Part shown: piece after piece, positions 43,155 to 51,038 of the stretch
Layout of the letters: each line of letters opens with the position of its first letter
Numbering within the stretch: position 1 is the stretch's first letter
Origin: Prevotella disiens JCM 6334 = ATCC 29426
Lineage (GTDB): Bacteria > Bacteroidota > Bacteroidia > Bacteroidales > Bacteroidaceae
Reading direction: 5' to 3'
Assembly: GCF_000613345.1 (NCBI RefSeq)
Contig: NZ_BAIS01000009.1
Coordinates: 1 to 56,871, forward strand
DNA: 56,871 bases
Made by a program: the position numbers and the translations under genes
The notes under the pieces: generated by a model
Told to the model about the DNA's origin: nothing
What the model saw: only the letters and a program-made list of their open reading frames with translations
Databases searched by the model: none

Positions 43155-45223
43155 TTATTTTTTCTTTAAAACCAATGCGCTGCGTGCAGGAATATAGACT
43201 TTTAACCAACCTTTCTTTTGTTCTTTGTATAAAGGGTCGGTTATGGTAGTATGATTTATCTTTTCGTCTACAAAGCCATTTCCGCCAAATTCCCATGAAT
43301 CGGTGTTCAAACTACGTTGTAAGTGCCTTCAGGAACAAGGAAACCATAATCAGAGAAGGAATGATTAGGCGAGAAATTAAAGATAAATATCAAGTCGTTA
43401 CGGCTGAAAGCTAATATTTGGTCGCTATCGTTGTGCCAAATTTCTTGTAGAGGTGTGTTGTTAAAGTCCTTTTCTAACTTTAATGTTTCCAACATTTTCT
43501 GGTCGAAATCGCCTAAATAGTGGTAGCATAACTCCTTGTTATCCACTAAATTCCATTGCCTCCGCGCATATTTATGGCTCCAACCATTGCCTTCTCTTGG
43601 GAAATCAATCCATTCGGGGTGTCCAAATTCGTTCCCCATGAAGTTTAAGTAACCACCATTTATGGTTGCAGCTGTAGCCAATCTTATCATTTTGTGTAAG
43701 GCAATGCCACGTCTTGCACGGTCGTTTTCATCTCCTTTCTTAAAGTGCCAATACATATCGGCATCGATAAGACGGAAAATAATGGTTTTATCGCCTACCA
43801 ATGCTTGATCGTGTGATTCGCAATAAGATATTGTTTTCTCGTCAGCACGTCTGTTTTTAATCTCCCAAAAGATAGATGAAGGCTTCCAATTTTCGTCAGA
43901 TAGTTCTTTAATAGTTTTTATCCAGTAATCAGGAATGTTCATTGCCATGCGGTAATCAAAACCATATCCACCATCTTTGAACTTTGCTGCGAGTCCTGGC
44001 ATTCCAGAAACTTCTTCAGCAATGGTAATCGCATGCTTATTAACTTCATGGATAAGACAGTTTGCTAAGGTTAAGTAGCAAATCGCATTGTCGTCTTGAT
44101 GTCCATTGAAGTAGTCGGCATATCCACCAAATGATTCTCCTAAGCCGTGACTATAATATAGCATTGAGGTAACGCCATCGAAACGGAAACCATCAAAATG
44201 GTATTCTTCTATCCAATATTTACAGTTTGAAAGTAAGAAATGTAATACTTCATTTTTGCCATAGTCAAAGCAAAGAGAATCCCAAGCAGGGTGTTCACGG
44301 CGTTGTCCAGGATAGAAATATTGGTTAGGGTCGCCAGCTAAATTGCCTAAACCTTCTAACTCATTTTTTACAGCGTGTGAATGAACAATATCCATGATAA
44401 CTGCCAAACCGTTTGCGTGTGCTTCGTCAATGAGTGCTTTCAATTCTTCAGGAGTACCAAAGCGTGAACTTGCTGCAAAAAAAGAACTTACATGATAGCC
44501 AAAACTACCATAATAGGGGTGTTCTTGGATTGCCATAATTTGAATTGCGTTGTATCCCGCTTTTACAATTCGTGGCAATACGTTGTCTTTAAATTCAGTA
44601 TAAGTGCCTACTTTTTCAGCATCTTGTCCCATACCGATGTGGCATTCATAGATAAGGAGTGGGTTTATGGTAGGTTTAAATGATTTCTTTTTCCATGTAT
44701 ATTCTTCATCTGGAAACCATACTTGTGCCGAAAATATCTTTGTTTGTTCGTCTTGAACAACTCTATCAGCCCATGCTGGAATGCGTTCTCCTTCTCCTCC
44801 GCACCAGCTAACCTGCATTTTATACAAATTGCCGTGCTTTATTTTATCTTCGTCAATGGTTAATTCCCAATCTCCGCTATCTGTGATATGATTACATTTA
44901 TATTCGTCAGTTTTCTGCCATTGGTTGAAATCACCTATTAAATAGATATTTGTAGCATTCGGTGCCCATTCACGGAAAATCCATTTTCCATTTGCTTTGT
45001 GTAATCCATAATACTTGTAACCATTCGCAAAGTCAGAAAGTGTTTGTTTTCCGTCATTGGTTAATTGTTTTATTTTATTGACAGCGTTTTGATGTCGCCC
45101 ACAAATCGCTTCGTTATAAGCTGCTAAGTAACTATCATTTTTAGCAATACCCATTAATTGCACCTTGTTATTTATTGCTTCTTTTTTAGCAGAAGACTTC
45201 TTTTCCTGAATCTTTTTAATCAT
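43155..45223 (-). CDS. glgB: 1,4-alpha-glucan branching enzyme, apparent 1-base frameshift near C terminus
   Basis: Introduces alpha-1,6 branches in glycogen. The N-terminal CBM48 domain (about 70-160) and catalytic GH13 domain with YHFDGFRFDGVTSM, ITIAEEVSGMPG and YCESHDQALVGD are intact. The reading frame stops at 43307 after EGTYNVV, but the next frame continues as LNTDSWEFGGNGFVDEKI... to KVYIPARSALVLKKK and a stop at 43155, the normal GlgB C terminus. Adding one T to the TTT at 43309-43311 (minus-strand GTAGTTTGAAC) restores a 689-residue protein. Follows the MORN gene by 18 bases. Error or true mutation cannot be told from the sequence alone. Confidence 0.9.
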
Positions 45224-45241
45224 GATAGTTCTTTGATTTTA

Positions 45242-46339
45242 TTAATTTGTATGGCGAATACCATTTTCATAGTATCCGCGTGTTGTAACGTTTCCATTGC
45301 GGTCGCGTTCTGTAAATTGTCCGTTTCGAATATTGTTTTTGTACGTTCCTTCGAATCGTACACCATTTTTATCTTCTTCTATTGCATTTCCAAAACGTTT
45401 CCCTTCTTTATAATCCCCCCGAAATTTACTTCCGTCAGCAAAATAAATCGTTACCGTGCCGTTCATTTTTCCATTTTTGAACAGACCATCTATAATGTCT
45501 TTATTATGCTTGGTGAGTTTTCCTTGTCCATTTTGCAAGTCATTCTCCCAATTACCAACATAAACATCACCATTTTTCCAAGTCATTGAGCCGTATCCAT
45601 TTCTCATTCCTTTTAGGAAATGACCTGTATAAATGTCGCCGTTTTTATAGCGCATAATCCCTTCTCCTGTGCGTTCGTCTTCAAAATAGTCGCCTTCATA
45701 TACGTCGCCATTACTAAATTTATACACGCCCTTTCCATGGCGTAAGTCGTTTTTCCAATCGCCGCTATATTCTTCGCCTCGTGTGTAGAGGTAAAAGCCT
45801 TTTCCTTCTTTTAGATTGTTCACCCAATTGCCGATATAGGTAGTTCCATCTTCCCAAACGAATTTGCCATGACCATTTTTTTTGTCATCTTCCCATTGAC
45901 CATCATAGTATGCACCATTGGAAAAAGTGTAACGACCCATGCCGTTGCGTTTGTCCATTATCCATTTCCCGTCGTATTTGTCCCCATTAAAATAGTACAT
46001 TACGCCGCGTCCTTGTTGATAATCTTTGTACCAAAGTCCATCGTATTTATTGCCGTTTTTAAATGTAAAAACGCCTCTACCATGTTGTTGGTCTTGAAAC
46101 CATTGTCCAATATATTTTTCTCCGTCAGAAAAAACGTATGTTCCTTCTCCCTGACGTTTCCCTTTCACGTATTCGCCTTCGTAGTAGTCCCCATTTTTAT
46201 AGGTTGCTTTTCCTTTTCCTTCAGGTCTTCCGTGCAATAATTCGCCTTTATATTGTCCTCCGTCCCTTGTTGTAACATTTTGCCCTAACGAAAATAGGGG
46301 TAAAACGGAGAAGATGATTGTTATATATAGATTTTTCAC
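45242..46339 (-). CDS. secreted MORN-repeat protein
   Basis: 365 residues: a signal peptide (about 1-19) and then about 14 tandem MORN repeats of 23 residues, each with the pattern Y-x-G-x-W/Y-x-x-G-x-x-x-G-x-G-x-Y/F. Consecutive repeats are very regular, with the exact phrase NGDYYEG or NGDKYDG in many. MORN proteins form elongated beta-ribbons and typically act as scaffolds or membrane-binding proteins; the function here is unknown. Leads an apparent operon with glgB. Promoter at 46439-46446. Confidence 0.88.
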   Translation of the reverse strand: MKNLYITIIFSVLPLFSLGQNVTTRDGGQYKGELLHGRPEGKGKATYKNGDYYEGEYVKGKRQGEGTYVFSDGEKYIGQWFQDQQHGRGVFTFKNGNKYDGLWYKDYQQGRGVMYYFNGDKYDGKWIMDKRNGMGRYTFSNGAYYDGQWEDDKKNGHGKFVWEDGTTYIGNWVNNLKEGKGFYLYTRGEEYSGDWKNDLRHGKGVYKFSNGDVYEGDYFEDERTGEGIMRYKNGDIYTGHFLKGMRNGYGSMTWKNGDVYVGNWENDLQNGQGKLTKHNKDIIDGLFKNGKMNGTVTIYFADGSKFRGDYKEGKRFGNAIEEDKNGVRFEGTYKNNIRNGQFTERDRNGNVTTRGYYENGIRHTN

Positions 46340-46438
46340 TGTTTTATTTTCTTTAAAAAGTAACTTCCGTACTTATGCTTTTGATATCAACACAAAGAAA
46401 GTTTATTTTCATTTTGCCGAGTGCAGCAACATCTTATG

Positions 46439-46446
46439 CAAAGATA
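46439..46446 (-). promoter_or_regulatory. promoter -7 box for MORN-glgB operon
   Basis: CAAAGATA reads TATCTTTG on the minus strand, about 100 bases before the MORN start. CAAA near 46468 (TTTG on minus) may be the -33 element. Confidence 0.6.
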
Positions 46447-46551
46447 CATTTTAAAAACGGCTTTAGCAAAAATCTAAACTTTTTTTCACTAATTCCAATT
46501 CTGTTTAAAAAATATCCTTTGGTAGATTTCTTGTTTTTAGCAATCAAGAAA

Positions 46552-47061
46552 TTATGGCAACCAAGTCGTTACCATGATATAATCCTTGTGAAAAGTAATA
46601 TTTATTTTGACAGAAATATTATTCTTTAAGTTTGTAACTTCTTGTCTTTCAATGTCCACTTTCATATCTTGATAACCTAAATGCTCTTCAGAAAACAGCT
46701 TGTAAACAGCTTCTTTTGCACACCATGTTATCAATAAATCTTCTGTTGTCGTGTAATTTTCGTCTTTATGTAAAAATCTTTTTGCAATTTTCTGAATACG
46801 TTCCGACCAATATTCTATATCAATACCCACGCGTAATGCTTTGGAAAGCAGTATGGCAAGGTAGCCTTTCGAATGTGAAATGCTGATGTTATAATCTTGA
46901 ATGACTGGTTTTCCATTTTCATCGTGGGTGATTTTGACTTCTTTTTCTAATATTTTAGAAAGTAGTTCGTTTGCACCTTTGCGCTCTTCTTGGCGTCCTA
47001 ATCCTATTGTTTGGACTCCCAAAATTACATCTTTAGCAAGATTTTTGATGCTTCTTTCCAT
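46552..47061 (-). CDS. 4'-phosphopantetheinyl transferase family protein (short)
   Basis: Expected to transfer 4'-phosphopantetheine from CoA to a carrier-protein serine. The 169 residues show the ACPS-type motifs VGIDIEY (Mg2+ site) and WCAKEAVYKLF, with SISHSKGYLAI upstream. Sfp-type enzymes usually have 210-230 residues; about 40-50 N-terminal residues are missing, and the preceding gene (gldE) occupies that space, overlapping by 29 bases. It may be functionally reduced, or the true family is a compact form. Fourth gene of the ssb-gldE cluster. Confidence 0.85.
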   Translation of the reverse strand: MERSIKNLAKDVILGVQTIGLGRQEERKGANELLSKILEKEVKITHDENGKPVIQDYNISISHSKGYLAILLSKALRVGIDIEYWSERIQKIAKRFLHKDENYTTTEDLLITWCAKEAVYKLFSEEHLGYQDMKVDIERQEVTNLKNNISVKINITFHKDYIMVTTWLP

Positions 47062-48364
47062 CTTTGAGCGTTACTTTTATCTTGTTAATGCGACGATTAT
47101 CAATGGCAAGTATTTCAAAAATGAAATGTTTGAACTTTAAACGTTCATGTAAAACAGGAAACTCTCCTTTTATTTGGAGCAACAAACCTGCTAACGAGTC
47201 AGCTTCAGCATGTAATTCTTCTGAAGTTTCATCGTCTATATCCAATACTTTTGCAAAGTCGCCAATAGAAGTTTTGCCTTCAAAAATATAAACATAATCA
47301 GATATTTTTCGATAGAATTGCTGGTCGTCATCAAATTCATCATTGATTTCTCCAACAATTTCCTCTAATATATCCTCTAAAGTAACAATGCCACTTGTGC
47401 CGCCAAACTCATCGACCACAATGGCAATATGTACTTTGTTTTCTTGAAATTCACGCAACAAATCGTCAATTTTCTTTGTTTCTGGAACAAAATAAGGTGG
47501 GCGAATCAAACTTTGCCATCTAAAAGTTGTTGGCTTATTAAGATAGGGTAGAAGGTCTTTAATGTAAAGAATCCCTCGTATATTGTCTTCATTGTCTTGA
47601 TAAACAGGGATTCGCGAGTAATTGTTTTCTACGATACACTTTAAAACTTGCGAATAATTAGACCGAATATCAAGGTCAATAATATCTTGTCGTGATGTCA
47701 TTACCTCTTTTGCAGTTTCATCAACAAAGCGAATAATGCCTTCTAACATTTCTTGTTCGTTGCTAATTTCGCTTTTGTTTGTAAGCTCTAACGCTTGCTC
47801 CAACTCGTCCATGGAGAGTTTTCTATTCTCTTTTTTTACAATCTTTTCGGCGAAAGTACTGCTTTTGAGAAGAATAGATTCGAATGACCAAAACATTTTT
47901 CTTGCTAACATAATACCTTTTACAGTACGACGACAGAATTTTAAAGGATTCATGCTGCTATATACTTTCGGCATAATTTCGCCAAATAGGAGCAGAAGGA
48001 AAGTAAGAAAAACAGTAGCACACAATATTTCAACCCATTCAACCTTAAAGATAACCATGCGTCTGAGGGCATATCCCGAAAGCATGACAATGGTAACATT
48101 AACTAAATTGTTTAAAATCAAAATCGTAGCTAATGTTCTTTCGCTATCTTCTCTTAATTCTTGAATGTGTTTATCGGTGTTACTTTTATTGGGTTCAAGT
48201 TCGTCTAAATCGTTAGGAGTAAGACTAAAGAAAGCAATTTCCGAACCACTTGCAAATCCTGATATGTAGAGCAAAATACAAACTAAGGCGATAGCAATAA
48301 GCACGCCTATTGAAGGTGCTTGAAATTCTACATACGAGGGTAGTAAATTAGCAATATCGTTCAT
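47033..48364 (-). CDS. gldE: gliding motility-associated protein GldE (CNNM/CorC-type)
   Basis: Membrane protein of the CNNM/CorC transporter-like family. 443 residues: an N-terminal DUF21 region with several TM helices (about 15-140), a CBS pair (about 200-330, with ILYIKDLLPYLNK and IVVDEFGGTSGIVTLEDILEEIVG) and a C-terminal CorC_HlyC domain (about 350-430). The order ssb-gldE-PPTase is conserved in Bacteroidetes. Its A1 overlaps the last base of the ssb stop; 29 bases overlap with the PPTase. Function in gliding is only known in other species; most Bacteroidales do not glide. Confidence 0.9.
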   Translation of the reverse strand: MNDIANLLPSYVEFQAPSIGVLIAIALVCILLYISGFASGSEIAFFSLTPNDLDELEPNKSNTDKHIQELREDSERTLATILILNNLVNVTIVMLSGYALRRMVIFKVEWVEILCATVFLTFLLLLFGEIMPKVYSSMNPLKFCRRTVKGIMLARKMFWSFESILLKSSTFAEKIVKKENRKLSMDELEQALELTNKSEISNEQEMLEGIIRFVDETAKEVMTSRQDIIDLDIRSNYSQVLKCIVENNYSRIPVYQDNEDNIRGILYIKDLLPYLNKPTTFRWQSLIRPPYFVPETKKIDDLLREFQENKVHIAIVVDEFGGTSGIVTLEDILEEIVGEINDEFDDDQQFYRKISDYVYIFEGKTSIGDFAKVLDIDDETSEELHAEADSLAGLLLQIKGEFPVLHERLKFKHFIFEILAIDNRRINKIKVTLKDGKKHQKSC

Positions 48365-48783
48365 TAAAATGGAGTTTCTTCCTGTGCTTGTGCAGGAATA
48401 TTATTTTGGGCATTTGTTGTAAGATTTTGTGTTTCTTTTGTTCCTTCTGTCTTTTTGGGTGCAGAAAGCCATTCCAATGTGTCCGCATAGATTTCCGTTA
48501 CTTGACGTCTCATGCCCTTTTTATCATCGTAACTTCTGTATCTAATTTTGCCTTCAATACAAATTTTATCGCCTTTGTGAATATATTGCTCAGCATATTT
48601 TGCTAATTGTTTGAACAATACGATGTTATGCCAATCGGTATGGTCAGGAACTTGCGTGCCGTTCGCCAATGTATAGCCTCTTTCTGTTGTTGCCAAAGAA
48701 AAGGAAGCAACACATTGGTCTACATCGTAATAGCGCACTTCAGGTTCTTTCCCCACATGGCCAATGAGCATAACTTTATTCAT
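48364..48783 (-). CDS. ssb: single-stranded DNA-binding protein
   Basis: 139 residues. The OB-fold (about 1-105) begins MNKVMLIGHVGKEPEVRY and carries ATTERGYTLANGTQVPDHTDW and IEGKIRYRSYDDKKG. The C-terminal linker is Gln/Asn rich, ending in EETPF, a weaker version of the acidic DDDIPF tip that docks partner proteins. Replication and repair role. Shares one base with gldE. Confidence 0.95.
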   Translation of the reverse strand: MNKVMLIGHVGKEPEVRYYDVDQCVASFSLATTERGYTLANGTQVPDHTDWHNIVLFKQLAKYAEQYIHKGDKICIEGKIRYRSYDDKKGMRRQVTEIYADTLEWLSAPKKTEGTKETQNLTTNAQNNIPAQAQEETPF

Positions 48784-48801
48784 AGCGATGAAAATTTATT
48801 A

Positions 48802-49338
48802 TTATTTCCACATACCGAGGTATCTGAAAGTAAAGTTTTTTCCTTTAGCTGAAGGAAATTGGCTTCTTCCATCTACTCTTTCTTTCAAGTAGTCGACAAT
48901 TCTGTTGTAGCAATCAATTCCTGAGATAGATTTACATCTTGCTACGAACTGTGTATCACGATATTCGTGTTTGCCAGTTGCTGCGGTATAAACCACACGT
49001 TTGAAGTTTAACGCACCTTCGTACCAACCGTCACGTTCTTCGTTGAGGTGCATAATCGTTGGATTGTCCTTTTTCAGCATTACAGCGCTGCTTCTGACTG
49101 CCTTCTTTTGTTTGAAATCAAGCATCGTTTGTGCTTCTGTTTTTATGATGATAAAGTAAATCCGTGGACGTACTTTGTATCTTTTCGGGTAATAAACATC
49201 GCTATCAGCGTAAACTCTGATGTCATCTTCTAATTCAGGTGTAAGCTGAATGTCTGGAATCGATGCAAGGAAATCTAAAGCTTCTTCAACATTGTATGCC
49301 AATGTTTCATTGTCAAAATATCTTAAATATAAATTCAT
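48802..49338 (-). CDS. conserved hypothetical protein
   Basis: A 178-residue soluble protein, no TM or signal. No family recognised by eye. It has strong conserved-looking blocks (RYFDNETLAYNVEEALDFLA at the start, NGWYEGALNFKRVVYTAATGKHEY-type aromatic/charged stretch) and ends 18 bases before ssb, so it may be co-transcribed. Lies 47 bases from the tRNA array, which may supply part of its transcription. Confidence 0.75.
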   Translation of the reverse strand: MNLYLRYFDNETLAYNVEEALDFLASIPDIQLTPELEDDIRVYADSDVYYPKRYKVRPRIYFIIIKTEAQTMLDFKQKKAVRSSAVMLKKDNPTIMHLNEERDGWYEGALNFKRVVYTAATGKHEYRDTQFVARCKSISGIDCYNRIVDYLKERVDGRSQFPSAKGKNFTFRYLGMWK

Positions 49339-49385
49339 TTAGTCGGTGCTAGTATGTTTCTCTAAAAAATAAAATAAAATGAATG

Positions 49386-49458
49386 AGCGGAAAACGAGAC
49401 TCGAACTCGCGACCCCAACCTTGGCAAGGTTGTGCTCTACCAACTGAGCTATTTCCGC
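49386..49458 (-). tRNA. tRNA-Gly(GCC), second copy
   Basis: On the minus strand a 7-bp acceptor stem (GCGGAAA / TTTCCGC-like with G-U variation), D-loop AGCTCAGTTGGTAGAGC, anticodon loop TTGCCAA, T-loop GTTCGAGTC; 73 bases including discriminator T. Sequence is identical over 72 bases to 49723-49795. Confidence 0.95.
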
Positions 49459-49483
49459 AACTTGTAAGAACTTTCTTACTAAG

Positions 49484-49567
49484 TGAAGAGGAGGAGACTC
49501 GAACTCCCACGAAGCAATTTTCACTACCCCCTCAAAGTAGCGCGTCTACCAATTCCGCCACCTCTCC
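49484..49567 (-). tRNA. tRNA-Leu(GAG)
   Basis: 84 bases with a leucine-type long variable arm. The D arm GCGGAATTGGTAGACGC, anticodon loop TTGAGGG and T loop TTCGAGT are visible; acceptor GGAGAGG pairs with CCTCTTC through one G-U. Confidence 0.92.
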
Positions 49568-49595
49568 AAAAAAATCTTTTATTTCTATAAGTAAG

Positions 49596-49676
49596 TGCCC
49601 AAGACAGGACTCGAACCTGCACGTTATAAACACACGCACCTGAAACGTGCGCGTCTACCAATTCCGCCACTTGGGC
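49596..49676 (-). tRNA. tRNA-Leu(CAG)
   Basis: 81 bases. Acceptor GCCCAAG/CTTGGGC, D arm GCGGAATTGGTAGACGC, anticodon loop TTCAGGT with stem CACGT/GCGTG, variable arm, and T loop GTTCGAGT. Confidence 0.92.
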
Positions 49677-49722
49677 TAATCGAGAACAGGTCTCTAAAAG
49701 ATACTTATATCAATAAATAATG

Positions 49723-49795
49723 AGCGGAAAACGAGACTCGAACTCGCGACCCCAACCTTGGCAAGGTTGTGCTCTACCAACTGAGCTATTTCCGC
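49723..49795 (-). tRNA. tRNA-Gly(GCC), first copy
   Basis: Same 72-base body as 49387-49458, with discriminator T. The anticodon loop reads TTGCCAA. It is separated from its twin by two leucine tRNAs. Confidence 0.95.
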
Positions 49796-49824
49796 AATAA
49801 AACATTTCGCTAAATGTTGATTTG

Positions 49825-49898
49825 TCGGGGCGACAGGATTCGAACCTGCGACCACCTGTTCCCAAAACAGGCGCGCTACCGGACTGCGCTACACCCCG
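49825..49898 (-). tRNA. tRNA-Pro(TGG)
   Basis: 74 bases. Acceptor CGGGGTG/CGCCCCG, D arm AGCGCAGTCCGGTAGCG, anticodon loop TTTGGGA (TGG), T loop GTTCGAATC. First gene of the leftward five-tRNA array. Confidence 0.95.
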
Positions 49899-49939
49899 TG
49901 CTTTTCGTTGTGGATTGCTCCATTTCTGAATTGCGAGTG

Positions 49940-49947
49940 CAAAGATA
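49940..49947 (-). promoter_or_regulatory. promoter -7 box for tRNA array
   Basis: CAAAGATA reads TATCTTTG on the minus strand, 42 bases upstream of the tRNA-Pro 5' end. Confidence 0.65.
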
Positions 49948-50150
49948 CTATGTTTTTTTTATTCCACCAAAAAAAATAAACTTTTTTTTTTCTCGATTTT
50001 TTGCGAGTTTCGTTAGCTAAAACATATATCTCGGTAAAATTGAGATAGTTACGAGAATTCTTAAATTTTAAACAAAATTGCGTAGAATGAAAATGCTCAC
50101 ATTATTTAATAATAGTATTGTACTTTTCATTTTATCCGAGGCTTCTGAAA

Positions 50151-50193
50151 TTCAAAACAGGTTGTTTTTAGATGAAAAACAACCTGTTTTGAA
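50151..50193. repeat. 19-bp perfect hairpin at end of WG-repeat gene
   Basis: TTCAAAACAGGTTGTTTTT (50151-50169) pairs perfectly with 50175-50193 across a five-base loop. The TTCAAAACAGG and CCTGTTTTGAA ends resemble the dispersed palindrome words TTCAAAATAGG. It begins two bases past the restored stop of the WG-repeat gene and can act as its terminator, though no long T tract follows it on the minus strand. Confidence 0.75.
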
Positions 50194-50195
50194 CG

Positions 50196-50911
50196 TTAAT
50201 ATATATCCTTTTTAGATTTCTCTATACCATCGGTTGTTAGCAAAATTTCTTTATCGCCAATTTTTGCTTCGTAAAATGGTGGTTGTTCTCTCAATGAAAT
50301 GCTATCATATTTGAAAGGCGCAACGACTGTTTCCTTGTAATCGGGCAAAACTAATCCCATTTTTCCATTTTTTTGTGCATGATAGGCATGGTGCGGAGGT
50401 CGTCTACATATACATACGATGTGCGCAGAAATTCGTATTCTGGCTTTAAAATGGTTTTACCATGGTGGTCAATGATGCCAAATTTCCCATTTTCCTCTAT
50501 TACTTTGTGGAATTGAATGTAAGTGTCTTCTAATATTTTTAGGTATTTCTCCATTTTCTGCTCATCATTGATAAGCATAATTAAATATTCGAAAGTGTCG
50601 CAATAATTTGCCATGGAACGTGCTAACACTACTTTCATGTCTAATCCGTTCAATGCTTTCCGATTTAAATCCAAATAACGTGCGATGGCTTTTTCTTTTT
50701 CTTCAAGACTGAGTGCTTCTAAAGCCTCTTCAAATCTAAGCATGTGGGCTTTCGACCCTTTCATCGCCTTAATGTATCGGTGAATTTGTCGTCCCATTTC
50801 CTTGCAGGCGAAATGTCTAATTTGTCTTTCTTCAATCGGGTCGGTATATTCGCGTATGATTTTTTCTTGCTCTTTCATCTTATAATCTCCTTTTCTTTCT
50901 AAATTAGACAT
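50196..50911 (-). CDS. WG-repeat protein, apparent 1-base frameshift in A/T tract
   Basis: Reading from the ATG at 50911 ends at 50351 after HKKMEKWD. The next frame continues to a stop at 50196 and completes a second WG-type repeat: with one more A in the run of seven (50368-50374) it reads KNGKMGLVLPDYKETVVAPF, matching the first repeat ENGKFGIIDHHGKTILKPEY. The repaired product has 238 residues: a helical N-terminal domain (about 25-140) and two WG-like repeats. Start could be 50911 or the ATG at 50878, which has AAGGAG eight bases upstream. Function unknown; it is divergent from uvrA. Confidence 0.75.
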
Positions 50912-50956
50912 ACGATTTCTTACTTCCTATTGCGTGTTTACGCAAGCTGTATAGTG

Positions 50957-50964
50957 CAAATATA
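50957..50964 (-). promoter_or_regulatory. promoter -7 box for WG-repeat gene
   Basis: CAAATATA reads TATATTTG on the minus strand, 46 bases before the ATG at 50911. It is 34 bases from the outward-facing uvrA box. Confidence 0.6.
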
Positions 50965-50997
50965 CTGTAATTCGTCTTATGAACCAAATCTTTTTTG

Positions 50998-51005
50998 TAT
51001 TTTTG
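50998..51005 (+). promoter_or_regulatory. promoter -7 box for uvrA
   Basis: TATTTTTG matches TAnnTTTG, 34 bases before the ATG at 51039. Confidence 0.65.
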
Positions 51006-51038
51006 TCGTGGAAAATTAAATATACTTATTGTAAGTAG

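Larger units (their letters stand above)
49899..50195. other. intergenic region upstream of tRNA array
   Basis: About 297 bases. It holds the tRNA promoter (49940-49947), runs of T and A, and a long hairpin near the 50196 gene's end (50151-50193). No coding remnant. Confidence 0.55.

Noticed and set aside
49383..49643. 86-codon frame across tRNA genes (translation containing DSNSRPQPWQGCALPTELF)
   Set aside because: This is a well-known false protein obtained by translating tRNA genes in reverse; the tRNAs are certain.
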